Shown: one piece after another, positions 24,499 through 33,942 of the stretch
How the letters are laid out: each line of letters begins with the position of its first letter
Numbering within the stretch: position 1 is the stretch's first letter
Assembly: GCF_021729135.1 (NCBI RefSeq)
Contig: NZ_JAJTWW010000004.1
Span: 248,001 to 312,000, forward strand
Length of the DNA stretch: 64,000 bases
Source of the DNA: Brevibacterium daeguense
GTDB taxonomy: Bacteria > Actinomycetota > Actinomycetes > Actinomycetales > Brevibacteriaceae
Direction: 5' to 3'
Program-made: the position numbers and the translations under genes
The notes under the pieces: generated by a model
Seen by the model: only the letters and a program-made list of their open reading frames with translations
Databases searched by the model: none
What the model was told of the DNA's origin: nothing

Positions 24499-25657
24499 CC
24501 GGATCGGATTCCGTGAGCAGCCGGACCGCGTCCTCCAGCACGGCCGGAACCCCGCCGCGGGCCAGGGCGCGCCGCTGCCGTCCCGCGCCCCCGCCCGTTG
24601 AGCAGAGCCGAGCTATCGCGGCGCGCACGAACCGTTCCTCCTGCCGATCGGCGAAGAACGGCTGAGCCGCGGTGAGCGCTCGCTCTGCCGCCTCCACGGC
24701 CGGGACCGAGGCGGCAGTCACCGGATCGAGGAGCCGCCCGGTCAGACCCAGCTGGGCCGCCTGCCAATGGGCCAGGTCCAGCAGCTCGGGAGTCCACGGG
24801 CTGCCTGCCCGGGTCACGTCCGCTGCGGCGCCCGGAACCTCACTGTCCGGGCCGGCCAGCGCTCCCTCCATGCCGGCCGTCACCAGTGCCCGGGTGAGCA
24901 GGGCGATCGCTGCCGCATCCGCCGCTGTGAGCTGCACGTCGCAGGTGCGGATCTCGATGGTCGGGTGCCGATGCGAGAGTCTGCCCAGCCAGCCGATGAA
25001 TGCCGGCCCTTCCGCTGCATCCGAGGTCAGCAGAGCGCTGACGCGCGCGTCATGGTCGGCTGCATCCGCGAACAGCGGCGGGATGCCGGTGATCATCCAA
25101 CGGCGATAGTGGATCGACCGCCAGCTGGCGAAGCCGCTGTCGCTGCCCCGCCACAGGGGCGAGTTCGCGCCGAGCGCGGTCAGCACGGGGTACCAGGGGC
25201 GCAGGCCGTTGAGTGCCCGCACGCCGGCTTCGCGGTCCGGGATCGCGACATGCACATGCATCCCGTTGATGTACTGGTCAGCCGCGATCGCCGGAAGCAG
25301 CTGCGCAAGATGCTGGTAGCGCGCATCCGCGCTGATGGCCGAACCGGCGTCGGGCAGCAGGGGCGAGGTGCCCAGCGGCACAGCACTCATTCCGAACCCT
25401 GTGACCGTTTCAGCGACGGCCCCCCGCACTGCCTGCAGGGCCTCCAGGGCTGTGCCGCCTTCGGTGAGCACCGGGGTGCCGTGCTCGATCTGACAGCTCA
25501 GCCATTCCCGGCTGAGGGTGCACCCGCCCGCATCGATCGCAAGCAGTCCGGCCGATTGCTCCGGAGTGGGAGTGGCGGGCGATCCCGTGTGCTGAGCGAC
25601 GAGGAGGAACTCCTCTTCGATCCCGAACTGAGTATTCACTGACCAATACTGCATCAC
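24452..25657 (-). CDS. ybdK: Carboxylate-amine ligase, YbdK/GCS2 type
   Basis: A 401-residue ATP-dependent ligase of the glutamate-cysteine ligase type 2 family. The FGIEEEFLLV start motif, the INGMHVHVAIPD active-site segment near residue 150, and the ALGANSPLWRG and TIEIRTCDVQ motifs are all visible. YbdK in E. coli has weak glutamate-cysteine ligase activity, and in actinomycetes relatives feed ergothioneine or other amides; the substrate here is unknown. Two ATG codons in tandem open the frame; the first is used. Its 3' end overlaps the convergent ATPase gene by 47 bp, so antisense effects are possible. Confidence 0.87.
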   Translation of the reverse strand: MMQYWSVNTQFGIEEEFLLVAQHTGSPATPTPEQSAGLLAIDAGGCTLSREWLSCQIEHGTPVLTEGGTALEALQAVRGAVAETVTGFGMSAVPLGTSPLLPDAGSAISADARYQHLAQLLPAIAADQYINGMHVHVAIPDREAGVRALNGLRPWYPVLTALGANSPLWRGSDSGFASWRSIHYRRWMITGIPPLFADAADHDARVSALLTSDAAEGPAFIGWLGRLSHRHPTIEIRTCDVQLTAADAAAIALLTRALVTAGMEGALAGPDSEVPGAAADVTRAGSPWTPELLDLAHWQAAQLGLTGRLLDPVTAASVPAVEAAERALTAAQPFFADRQEERFVRAAIARLCSTGGGAGRQRRALARGGVPAVLEDAVRLLTESDPVTELGSAGSPDRDSD

Positions 25658-25777
25658 GCGGGCGTCGGTCCTCGTGCGAATCGCCGTCCTGCCCCGGAGC
25701 GGTCTGGAGCAGTCCGGACCGCGGCGGATCGCCGTCCCCCTGCGGAGCGCGGCGGATCCTCCCCCGGCAGCCGGTCC

Positions 25778-26614
25778 CTACTGAGCGGTGCCGAGGGCGC
25801 TGGCTGTCGCGCCTTCGAGGTGCTGCTCGTCCTCGAAGCCCACGAACACGGTGGCCTCCGAGACCGGCTTGCGCCGGGAGACGACGGAGTTCGCCGGGAA
25901 GGAGGAGTCCGGGTGGCCGATCGCGATGCTGATCATGATGACCTGGTCCTCCGCGACTCCCGCATGCTCGCGGACGACGGGCGACTGCATGATCCCCTGG
26001 GAGTTGATGACGCACCCCAGGCCCCGGGACCACGCGGCGTTCACGAGAGCCGTGGCAACCGCTCCGCAGTCGAACACCGGGACGTCCCCGCCGTGGAGCT
26101 CCCGGTCGTAGGTGACGATGATGATGGCCGGGGCGTCGAACTGGCGGAACCCGCGCACCACCCAGTCATGCCGAGCCGGCTTGTCCTCCCGGGCGATGCC
26201 CATGGCGGCGAACAGCTGCTTGGCGATGCCCACCTGACGGTCGCGGTGCACCCCCTGGTACTTGTCTCCCCCGCGGAACTCACGCGACTCCGGCACGCCG
26301 GCCAGATTGCGCTCGACATTGCCCTGCCGGATGCGCTCGAGCGGCTCCCCGGTGATGACGTAGAAGTTCCAGGGCTGGCTGTTGAGCGAGGATGGCGAGC
26401 GCATCGCCAGCTCGATGATCTCCTCCAGCACCGGGCGCGACACGGGCTCATCGGTGAAGCCGCGGATGCTGCGGCGGCCGAGCACCACCTCGTCGTAGCT
26501 CGGCGCAATGCTGCCGTCGGCGGCCGGCGCGCTGGTGTGTGCTGTCGGCTGAGCGGCGGTTCCGAGTTCGGTGTGCTCGACTCTGAGTTCGGTGTGTTCG
26601 ACGTCCTTGTCCAT
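25778..26614 (-). CDS. Nitroreductase-family FMN oxidoreductase
   Basis: A 278-residue flavoenzyme. After a variable 35-residue N-terminus with a repeated VEHTEL motif (two copies), the nitroreductase domain starts at LGRRSIRGF with the FMN-phosphate-binding Arg-Ser pair, continues with SSLNSQPWNFYVI and ends with a GHPDSS segment. It should reduce nitro compounds, quinones or similar with NAD(P)H; the substrate is unknown. The gene is monocistronic by appearance. A 20-bp tandem direct repeat lies upstream at 26651-26688. Confidence 0.85.
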   Translation of the reverse strand: MDKDVEHTELRVEHTELGTAAQPTAHTSAPAADGSIAPSYDEVVLGRRSIRGFTDEPVSRPVLEEIIELAMRSPSSLNSQPWNFYVITGEPLERIRQGNVERNLAGVPESREFRGGDKYQGVHRDRQVGIAKQLFAAMGIAREDKPARHDWVVRGFRQFDAPAIIIVTYDRELHGGDVPVFDCGAVATALVNAAWSRGLGCVINSQGIMQSPVVREHAGVAEDQVIMISIAIGHPDSSFPANSVVSRRKPVSEATVFVGFEDEQHLEGATASALGTAQ

Positions 26615-26650
26615 GCCTCAGAACTATCACAGGATGACCTGCTGAACACC

Positions 26651-26688
26651 ACAGGGGTCACGAGCGACGCACAGGGGTCACGAGCGAC
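26651..26688. repeat. Two tandem copies of an 18-nt unit (period 20)
   Basis: ACAGGGGTCACGAGCGAC occurs at 26651-26668 and again at 26671-26688, upstream of the nitroreductase gene. It may be a paired regulator site or a simple duplication. Confidence 0.6.
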
Positions 26689-26749
26689 TCGCATCCCACC
26701 GCAGAGCTTCGGCGAGCACCTCGCACCCCAGCGCCAAGGCGGGCGCCTC

Positions 26750-27550
26750 TCACCCCAGCGCCGCGGCGAGCACCTCGTCGAGCCCCCGAGGCGGACGCCC
26801 GAGAATCGCCGTGGCGGCAAGCGAGCCGGTCGGAAGGCCGAAGTCGTCGTAGTACGCGAACATCGCCTGCAGCCACTCGCGTTCCCGGGTCGCCAGCCGG
26901 GCGCCCGGTCCCGCAGCCCATTCCTCGGGCGAGGAGGCGACGAGCTCGACCGAGGTGCCCAGGACCCGCTCGGCAGCGGCGACGACGTCCCGCACCGACA
27001 CCAGCCGGGGCCCGCCCAGCTCGCAGGTCGCGCCGATCTGGGCGGGGTCGAGGAGCACCTCGGCGGCAACCGCGCCGACGTCGGCCAGGCCGATCATTCC
27101 GAACAGGCGATCCGGGTCGTAGGCGACAGCGATCCGCGGAGAGCTCTCGCGGAGGCCGGGGAGCAGGTTCTCGACATACGCGCACGGCTGCAGGATCGAC
27201 CAGTCGAGACCGCTGCGGCGGACCAGGTCTTCTGCGATCGCCTTGCCGAGGTGGTGCGGCATCGCCGGCGCATACGGCGCGCTCACCGAGTGGTAGACCA
27301 CGCGCCGGACGTGTGCCGCTGCTGCGGCTCGGAGCAGCCGAGCGACGAACGCCGGCTCGTCGGGGTGCAGATTGGGAGCGATCAGATAGACGGCATCGCA
27401 GCCGCGCAGTGCCGCGGAGAGTTCGTCGAGCTCCGCCCGGCCCAGAGCGACGGCGTCGGCGCCGCGGACGCGAAGTGCGGCGCAGACTGCCGAGCCCGTC
27501 TTGCCCCGACCCCCGACGACGGCGATCCGGCTCCGCTGCTGATCCACCAT
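26750..27550 (-). CDS. NmrA-like NAD(P)-binding protein
   Basis: A 266-residue Rossmann-fold protein of the atypical short-chain dehydrogenase group. The N-terminal VVGGRGKTGSAV is the dinucleotide-binding glycine motif, followed by DAVYLIAPN, a YHSVSAPYA segment and the LDWSILQPCAYVENLLPG stretch typical of NmrA/QorB-like proteins. Such proteins act as redox sensors or quinone reductases; the catalytic Tyr-x3-Lys is not clearly formed, so a sensory role is as likely as an enzymatic one. The gene follows a hypothetical gene on the same strand by 76 bp. Confidence 0.82.
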   Translation of the reverse strand: MVDQQRSRIAVVGGRGKTGSAVCAALRVRGADAVALGRAELDELSAALRGCDAVYLIAPNLHPDEPAFVARLLRAAAAAHVRRVVYHSVSAPYAPAMPHHLGKAIAEDLVRRSGLDWSILQPCAYVENLLPGLRESSPRIAVAYDPDRLFGMIGLADVGAVAAEVLLDPAQIGATCELGGPRLVSVRDVVAAAERVLGTSVELVASSPEEWAAGPGARLATREREWLQAMFAYYDDFGLPTGSLAATAILGRPPRGLDEVLAAALG

Positions 27551-27626
27551 GCGCAGGCGCTCCCATCCGTCCGGTCGATTCCACCGGTCCCGACCCGGCC
27601 ACCGGTCCCGACCCGGCCGGCGGCTC

Positions 27627-28157
27627 TTATCCGAGCAGCTGGTCCAGGGCCCAACTCGGGACGTTCTCCGCGCCGGACAGCAGCTCGGCGGCCGTCACCG
27701 CAGTCACGGCCTCCAGCCGATACTTGCGGGCGAAGGTCCAATCCTGCGCGGTGACGACAAAGATCTGCCGCGTTCCGCTGCCCGCGTGAGGGAAGTGCGT
27801 GAGGTATCGATTGGTCGACTCGACCGTCACTAGCGAGGCGCCCGGCGCGTCCTGGATGAAGGCCGCAGCCAGCTCTTCCCGCAGCCACGTGGCGACCCAC
27901 TCGCGATTGCGACGGCCCAGAGCGATGACGACCAGACTGTCGCCGGCGGGAATCAAGGCGCTGACCCGTTCGGGGACAGTGGGGATTCGGGCCAGACACT
28001 CGGGTCCCAGGACCCTCGGGCGCGTGAGGTCGATGTGTTCGGCCAGAGATTCTGCGATCGCCGAACCGGTCCGACCGGCAGCCTCGATGAGGTCAGCACG
28101 ATCGGGGTGGATTCTGGTGAGGGACTCGACGATGTCGAAGGACTCGGTCGCGGTCAT
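27627..28157 (-). CDS. Hypothetical protein
   Basis: A 176-residue soluble protein with alternating helices and strands (LTRPRVLGPE, SLVVIALGRRNREWVATWL, RQIFVVTAQDW). I do not recognise the family; a Rossmann-like fold is possible from the strand/helix alternation. AAGGAG lies 7 nt before ATG 28157; the frame remains open far upstream, where the composition is not protein-like. It precedes the NmrA-like gene on the same strand. Confidence 0.65.
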   Translation of the reverse strand: MTATESFDIVESLTRIHPDRADLIEAAGRTGSAIAESLAEHIDLTRPRVLGPECLARIPTVPERVSALIPAGDSLVVIALGRRNREWVATWLREELAAAFIQDAPGASLVTVESTNRYLTHFPHAGSGTRQIFVVTAQDWTFARKYRLEAVTAVTAAELLSGAENVPSWALDQLLG

Positions 28158-28426
28158 GGCGTGCTCCTTGATATGTTCTAAATTATCACGATCGAAGTGT
28201 GATGCGTATACCGAGATCACCGGTTGTTCTGCTGTCCAGATCACCAGAGGTTCTTCGGCCCCGCCTATGCCGTTGCTGTGCCGAGGCTGTGGTCGCGGCG
28301 CCCCGGAGAAGCACAGCCTGACCACAGGTTCAGCTGGTACTTCTGTCACGACGAGGAGACGCGTCCGGGAGAATGGGCTCTCGGTCGGACTTCCGCTCCA
28401 TCGCCGCCGCACCCCAGGAGCAGATC

Positions 28427-29224
28427 GTGTCGCAACCACCGTCCGGATCAGTCCCACCCGCTTCGGGCAGTGCCCCCGCCAGCCCGAGCTCTCTCGCCGC
28501 CCTCCAGGAAGTCCTGCCCAAGCTGACGCACCCGGACGGCAGCCCCCTGCGCGCACTCGTCGTCGACGACGAGCCCGTGCTGGCGGAGCTGGTGTCCATG
28601 GGGCTGAGTCTGTGCGGCTGGGAGGTCCACGTCGCCCACGCCGGTCGCGAGGCGGTCCACACCGCCCGGGCGAGCGCACCGGACGTGCTCGTGCTGGACT
28701 GGATGCTGCCGGAGCTGGACGGCCTCGAAGTGCTGAACCGGATCAGGGCCTTCCGGCCCGAGGTGCCCGCGCTGTTCCTCACCGCGCGGGATTCCGTCGA
28801 CGACAGGATCCGCGGACTGGCCGCCGGGGGTGACGACTACGTCACCAAGCCCTTCTCCCTCGAGGAAGTGCTGTTCCGCCTGCACCGGCTCGCCCAGCGG
28901 TCCGGCGCCGCCGAGCAGAGCGCCGACGAGCTCGTGGTCGGGGACCTGGTGCTCAACGTCCGGACTCGCGAGGTCACGCGTGGCGGTGAGCCGATCGACC
29001 TCACCGCCACCCAGTTCAGTCTGCTGAGGTTCCTGATGCTCAACCCCCGTTCCGTGCTGTCGAAGTCCCAGATCCTCGACCACGTGTGGCAGTACGACTT
29101 CGGCGGGCAGGCCAATGTCGTGGAGCTCTACATCTCCTATCTGCGGAAGAAGATCGATGCCGGCCGCGCGCCGATGATCCACACCGTGCGGGGTGCCGGC
29201 TACGTGCTCCGGCCGGCGCCCTGA
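28427..29224 (+). CDS. OmpR/PhoB-family response regulator
   Basis: A 265-residue regulator. A 40-residue Ser/Pro/Ala-rich N-terminus comes before the receiver domain, with phospho-Asp91 in VLVLDWMLPELDG and conserved Lys141 (YVTKPFS). The winged-helix DNA-binding domain covers about residues 165-262 and ends in TVRGAGYVLRP. GTG 28427 is preferred over ATG 28373 because AGGAG sits 7 nt before the GTG, while the ATG has a GGAG only 2 nt away. The histidine kinase follows after 16 bp, so this is a paired system. The genes after it (acyl cassette) may be its targets. Confidence 0.9.
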   Translation: MSQPPSGSVPPASGSAPASPSSLAALQEVLPKLTHPDGSPLRALVVDDEPVLAELVSMGLSLCGWEVHVAHAGREAVHTARASAPDVLVLDWMLPELDGLEVLNRIRAFRPEVPALFLTARDSVDDRIRGLAAGGDDYVTKPFSLEEVLFRLHRLAQRSGAAEQSADELVVGDLVLNVRTREVTRGGEPIDLTATQFSLLRFLMLNPRSVLSKSQILDHVWQYDFGGQANVVELYISYLRKKIDAGRAPMIHTVRGAGYVLRPAP

Positions 29225-29240
29225 GGCAGGGCCGGCAGCC

Positions 29241-30887
29241 GTGTCCCAGCAACCGCCCACGGCCGGCGGGCCCGCCGGCCCCGACAGGCCCGACAGCCCC
29301 GCCGAGCTCTCCGACCGGTCCTCCGGACGACCCGCCGAGCTCTCCGACCGCGCCGCCGACCGCGTCGCCGCCCGTTCCGCCGGCCGATCCTCCGGCCGGT
29401 TCACCGGCCGACCCGGCAGCCTGACGCTGCGGACGGTGGCCGGGGTCGTCGTGCTGCTGGCCGTGGTGCTCAGCGCCTTCACCCTGACCTCCCTCGTCCT
29501 GACCGGGCGGACGCTGGACGGCCAGCTGGAGCAGAGCGTCAACCAGGTGTGGGAGCGCTCGGCCGCCTTCCTCCTCCGAGGGCGCGACGATCCGGACGAC
29601 GGCTATTCCCACCGCGACCCGGTCGAGGCCTCCGGCCAGCCGGCGGAGATGCTCGCGCTCGTCGTCGACCACGGGGACGTGATCCACGCCTCGCGCCTCG
29701 ATGAGGACGGCGATGCCGAGAGGCTCTCCGAAGAGGACACGGAAGTGCTCTCCGCGATCGGTGCGGAGGCCCTGGGCGACGACGATCTGGTGGTCCGGAC
29801 TGTCAGTCTCGATGTCGGGCGCTACCTCGTCCAGGCCGAGGAGCTGGGGCATGACGCGGTGGCGATCACGGGACTGCCCACGGCCCCCATTGCCGGCACC
29901 AAAGCGTCGCTGGCCGCGCTGCAGGTGCTGGGGTCGGTGGCCGCGCTGCTGCTGGCCGGGCTGCTGGGCTGGTGGTGGATCCGCCGCTCGCTGCGTCCGC
30001 TCGGGGAGGTCTCACGCGCCGCGGCACGGGTCGCCGAGGTGCCGATGAGCTCGGGCGAGGTGTCGCTGGCCCGGTGCCGGATTCCGGAGGAGCTGGCACG
30101 CCCCGCCGACGAGGTCGGCGCCGTGGGCCATGCGCTGAACCGGCTGATCGACTCCGTGGACGGGGCCTTCGAGCAGCGCAACCGCTCCGAGCGGCGGCTG
30201 CGCACATTCGTCGCCGACGCCTCCCACGAGCTGCGCACGCCGCTGGCCGGAGTGCGCGGCTACGCCGAGATGATCCGCATGACCGAACCCCTGTCGGAGC
30301 GCGGGAAGGCCTCGCTGGCCCGCGTCCTCCAGCAGGCCGACCGGATGGGCTCGCTGGTCGACGACCTGCTCCTCCTGGCCCGGCTCGACTCCGAACCGCG
30401 CATCCGCGGTGAGCAGACCGACCTCGGTGAGGTGGTCGTCGACGCGGTGACGGACGCCTCGGCCGCCGGACGCGAGCACCGCTGGACCCTGGACGTCCCC
30501 GACCATCCCGTGACCGTGCTCGGCGACCGCCGGCAGCTCGCCCAGCTGGTGGCCAACCTGCTGTCGAACGCCCGCAAGCACACCCCGGCCGGCACCTCGG
30601 TCGCGGTGCGGCTGGCGAACGGAGACGGGAACGCGGCCGAGTCCGGCACGCCCGTGGTGCGGCTGAGCGTGGAGGACGACGGCCCGGGAATCGCCCAGGA
30701 CCTGGTTCCCGAGCTGTTCGACCGGTTCGTCCGCGGTGACGCCGCCCGCTCCACCACCGAGGGTTCGACCGGCCTCGGGCTGTCCATCGTCCGCTCGATC
30801 GCGCGCGCCCACGGCGGAGACGTCACCGTGGAGTCGGCCCCCGGCCGGACGGTCTTCACGGTTCAGCTCCCCGCCGATAGCCGCTGA
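29241..30887 (+). CDS. Membrane sensor histidine kinase, partner of the 28427 regulator
   Basis: A 548-residue kinase. The first 60 residues are an unusual Arg/Ser/Ala/Pro-rich cytoplasmic extension with repeated LSDR units. The first helix lies at about 66-90, the extracytoplasmic sensor is about 130 residues, and the second helix at about 224-247 is followed by a HAMP-like region. The H-box is ADASHELRTPL with His329, then NLLSNARKH and EDDGPGI, and the final G-box STGLGLSIV. GTG 29241 is used; an upstream ATG lies within the regulator gene. The signal is unknown. Confidence 0.9.
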   Translation: MSQQPPTAGGPAGPDRPDSPAELSDRSSGRPAELSDRAADRVAARSAGRSSGRFTGRPGSLTLRTVAGVVVLLAVVLSAFTLTSLVLTGRTLDGQLEQSVNQVWERSAAFLLRGRDDPDDGYSHRDPVEASGQPAEMLALVVDHGDVIHASRLDEDGDAERLSEEDTEVLSAIGAEALGDDDLVVRTVSLDVGRYLVQAEELGHDAVAITGLPTAPIAGTKASLAALQVLGSVAALLLAGLLGWWWIRRSLRPLGEVSRAAARVAEVPMSSGEVSLARCRIPEELARPADEVGAVGHALNRLIDSVDGAFEQRNRSERRLRTFVADASHELRTPLAGVRGYAEMIRMTEPLSERGKASLARVLQQADRMGSLVDDLLLLARLDSEPRIRGEQTDLGEVVVDAVTDASAAGREHRWTLDVPDHPVTVLGDRRQLAQLVANLLSNARKHTPAGTSVAVRLANGDGNAAESGTPVVRLSVEDDGPGIAQDLVPELFDRFVRGDAARSTTEGSTGLGLSIVRSIARAHGGDVTVESAPGRTVFTVQLPADSR

Positions 30888-30938
30888 CCGGTGCGGGCAT
30901 ATACTCGAGCCACCCGAAATCCCGTCTGGAGGTCGTGC

Positions 30939-32525
30939 TTGCCCTTCACCCAGAAGGTCCTCGACATCGCCGCGAGCGACGTCGACCAGCTCGCCATCGT
31001 CGGCGCCGAGGAGCGCCTCACCTACGCGGAGCTCGTCCCCGATTCGCAGCGGGCCTGCGCCGCGGCCGCCCACCTCCACGCCGCCCAGGACCAGCCGCCG
31101 GTGCCCGCCCCGGAGACCGAGGGGATTCCGGTCACCGCGATCAGCCTGGCCTCGGCCTTCCACACCGCGCGCCTCATCGGCGGGCTGGCGGGCTTCCGCA
31201 CCGTCACCGCCACGATCGACCCGCGCTGGCCGCTCGACCACCAGGTCCGCCTCATCGCCGCCACGGGCATCGGGCTGGTCATCAGCGACTCGCCGGAACT
31301 CGCCGAGGCGCTGCGCACCTCCGGCTGGACCGGCACCGTCGTCACCCTCGCCGAGTTCCGCCGCCTCGAGCGCGACCTGCCGCCCGCCGCGCCGCCCACT
31401 GCCCGCGCCGGCGCCGAGCCCTTCCTCATGCTGTTCTCCTCCGGCACCACCGACAACCCGAAGGCGTTCATCAAGACCCGGCAGCAGTACCGGGACAACT
31501 TCGCGGTCTCCAGCGCCCACCTGGAGCCGCTGCCGGGCGTGGCGACCCTGGCGCCCGGACCGGTGTCCTACAGCCTGACCCTGTACGCGCTCGTCGAGTG
31601 CCTGGCCTCCGGCGGCAGCTGCCATGTGGCGGACCGGTTCGACCCGATCGCCGCCGGGCGCCGCATCCAGGCCGAGGCGATCACCCGCGTCGTCGCCGTG
31701 CCCGCCGCGGTCCAGGGGCTGACGGATGCCGCGCGGCGGGACCCGCAGCGCTTCACCACCCTCGACCTGGTCGTCACGGGAGGCGCGAACCTGTCCGCGG
31801 CGATCCGCTCGAACTTCGCCGAGGCGCTGCCGGACGCCCGCCTGATCAGCTACTACGGCGCGGCCGAGATCGGGTTCATCGGCGACAGCCGAGGCGGCGA
31901 CGGCACCCTCATCACGATCTACGACGGCATCGAGGTCAGCATCCGCGGCCCCGAGGATCCTGAGGGTTCCACCACGGCGGCGGCCGACGACAGTCCCGCC
32001 GCCGACCAACCCAGCGCCGAGCTCCCCGACGGCGAGCTCGGCACCGTGTGGATCCGTGCCCGCGCCTGCTCCTACGGCTACGTCGCCGCCACCACCGACG
32101 CCCGGCTCGTCGGACCCGACGGCTTCGCCACCGTCCACGACCAGGGCCGGGTCATCGACGGGAGGCTCAGCCTGGCCGGCAGGGCCGGTGACATCGTCGT
32201 CACGGGGGGCCACACAGTGTCGCTGCCCGAGGTGGAGCGCGCCTTCGAGACCATGCCCGGCCTCGGCGAGGTCTGCGCGGTCGGCCTCCCGAGTCCCCAG
32301 CTCGGCACCGTCGTCGCGCTCGTGATCGAAGGCGCTCCCCCGCCCAAGGCGGAGCTGCTCGCCCACGGCCGCGCACACCTGGCCCCGCAGTACGTGCCGC
32401 GCCGCTGGTTCTCCGTGCTCCGCCTGCCGCGCACCGTGGGCGGCAAGGTCAGGCGCGGTGCGACCGCGGAGCTCGTGCACGAGGACCACGGAGTGACCGG
32501 TGTGACCGGAGTGACCCGGCTGTGA
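30939..32525 (+). CDS. AMP-dependent acyl ligase (ANL superfamily)
   Basis: A 528-residue adenylate-forming enzyme that activates a carboxylic acid. The P-loop SSGTTDNPKAF, the A5 motif YYGAAEIG, the A8 hinge GRAGDIVVTGGHTVSLPEVE and the C-terminal GGKVRRG lysine are all there. Whether the acyl group goes to CoA or to a carrier protein is unknown. TTG 30939 is used because GGAGG lies 7 nt upstream and the family N-terminus begins right there. It follows the kinase after 51 bp and overlaps the next gene by 4 nt (GTGA). The C-terminus ends in a GVTGVTGVT tandem repeat. Confidence 0.85.
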   Translation: MPFTQKVLDIAASDVDQLAIVGAEERLTYAELVPDSQRACAAAAHLHAAQDQPPVPAPETEGIPVTAISLASAFHTARLIGGLAGFRTVTATIDPRWPLDHQVRLIAATGIGLVISDSPELAEALRTSGWTGTVVTLAEFRRLERDLPPAAPPTARAGAEPFLMLFSSGTTDNPKAFIKTRQQYRDNFAVSSAHLEPLPGVATLAPGPVSYSLTLYALVECLASGGSCHVADRFDPIAAGRRIQAEAITRVVAVPAAVQGLTDAARRDPQRFTTLDLVVTGGANLSAAIRSNFAEALPDARLISYYGAAEIGFIGDSRGGDGTLITIYDGIEVSIRGPEDPEGSTTAAADDSPAADQPSAELPDGELGTVWIRARACSYGYVAATTDARLVGPDGFATVHDQGRVIDGRLSLAGRAGDIVVTGGHTVSLPEVERAFETMPGLGEVCAVGLPSPQLGTVVALVIEGAPPPKAELLAHGRAHLAPQYVPRRWFSVLRLPRTVGGKVRRGATAELVHEDHGVTGVTGVTRL

Positions 32526-33871
32526 CCGCAGGAGGCGAGGGCACCCGAGCGCCGGGGCAGCAGCGCCGGGTCGCGATCACCGGGCTGGGTGCGATCACCC
32601 CCAGCGGCCTGAGCGCCGCCGCGACCTGGGAGACCGTGGTCGCCGGACGCAGCGCGATCGACGTGCTCGAGGGTCCGGAGTTCGCCGAGCTGCCGGTGCG
32701 GATCGGCGGTCAGGTCCGCGGCTTCGACGCGACGTCCGTCCTCCGGCCGGCTCTGGCCCGCCGACTCAGCCCCATGCAGTGCTGGGCGATCGCGGCCGCG
32801 GACGAGGCGATGCGCCAGGCCGGCCTACTGGCCGCCGACCCCACGGCGGAGCGCGGCGCCGCCTCGGGTTCGCCCGCGAACGCCGACCCCCAGGCACCCC
32901 AGGCCTCGCTCCCCTGCGAACCCCACCGCTTCAGCATCGTCTCCGCCACCGGCTCCGGCCCCGTGGACGCGATGCAGCACGCCACCCGGGCACTCATCGA
33001 GGGCGGACCCCGCGCCGTGCCGCTGACGCTGGCGATCTACGGTGCCCCGGACGCCGCCTCGGCGATCCTCAGCCAGCGCTACCGGGCGACCGGCCAGGCG
33101 CAGGGCATCGCGGCCACTTGCGCCAGCGGTGCCGTCGGACTGGGTGAGGCGCTGCGCCGGATCCGCCACGGCTATGCCGACGCCGTGCTGGTGGTCGGCC
33201 TCGAGGACTGCCTGACCCCGGTCAACCTCGCCTCGAACGCGAATCTGCGCTCGCTCGCCGCCGGATTCGAGGACGACCCGACGGCGGCGAGCCGGCCCTT
33301 CGATGCCGGCCGCACCGGATTCGTGATGGCGGCGGGCGCCTCGGCGATCCTGCTGGAGGCCGAGGACGTGGCCCGCTCCCGAGGCGCCACTCCCCTGGCC
33401 GAGCTCGCCGGCTCGGGTGCCGCGAGCGACGCCCACCACCCGACCGCGCCCCACCCCGAAGGGCTGAGAGCGGCGACGGCGGTGCGCGAATGCCTGGCCG
33501 ACGCCGGGGCAGCACCGGAGGACGTCGATCACATCAACGCGCACGGCACCGGGACTCCGCTGGGCGATGCCGCGGAGCTGCGCGCGCTCGACTCCGCCCT
33601 CGGGGAGCGGGCCAGACGGATCCCGATCACCGCGACCAAGTCGAGCACCGGACACCTGCTGGGAGCCGGCGGCGTCGTCGAGGCGGTGCTGGCCGTGCAC
33701 ACCCTGCGCGAGGGGTTGATCCCGCCCACCCTCAACCTCGACGACCCCGAATTCCCGGACTACGACGTCGTCCGCGGCCGCGCCCGGCAGGCGGACATCG
33801 CGACCGTGCTCTCGAACTCCTTCGGCTTCGGCGGGCACAACGCCGCCGTGCTGCTGCGCCGCTGGGAGTGA
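32522..33871 (+). CDS. Beta-ketoacyl synthase II (FabF-like)
   Basis: A 449-residue condensing enzyme of the KAS II thiolase fold. The catalytic triad is Cys200 in AATCASGAVG, His341 in NAHGTGTPLGD and His378 in STGHLLGAGG, so the enzyme should be active in decarboxylative condensation. It lacks the Gln that would mark a chain-length-factor partner. A low-complexity segment lies at about 108-132. It is not inside a fatty-acid gene cluster, and no acyl carrier protein is seen in the window. The GTG start overlaps the ligase stop, so the pair is translationally coupled. Confidence 0.85.
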   Translation: MTAGGEGTRAPGQQRRVAITGLGAITPSGLSAAATWETVVAGRSAIDVLEGPEFAELPVRIGGQVRGFDATSVLRPALARRLSPMQCWAIAAADEAMRQAGLLAADPTAERGAASGSPANADPQAPQASLPCEPHRFSIVSATGSGPVDAMQHATRALIEGGPRAVPLTLAIYGAPDAASAILSQRYRATGQAQGIAATCASGAVGLGEALRRIRHGYADAVLVVGLEDCLTPVNLASNANLRSLAAGFEDDPTAASRPFDAGRTGFVMAAGASAILLEAEDVARSRGATPLAELAGSGAASDAHHPTAPHPEGLRAATAVRECLADAGAAPEDVDHINAHGTGTPLGDAAELRALDSALGERARRIPITATKSSTGHLLGAGGVVEAVLAVHTLREGLIPPTLNLDDPEFPDYDVVRGRARQADIATVLSNSFGFGGHNAAVLLRRWE

Positions 33872-33942
33872 CGACCCGTGACCGACGGCGCCCCAGACCC
33901 CCAGTCGCTCAAGACCCGAACAGACCACGCGAAGGAGACGCC

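Noticed and set aside
26658..27602. 314-codon minus-strand frame overlapping the NmrA-like gene
   Set aside because: An out-of-frame shadow; the 26750-27550 frame has the glycine-rich nucleotide-binding motif.
30012..32489. 825-codon minus-strand frame opposite kinase and acyl ligase
   Set aside because: It spans two good sense genes and is Gly/Asp/Arg/Val-biased with no domain.
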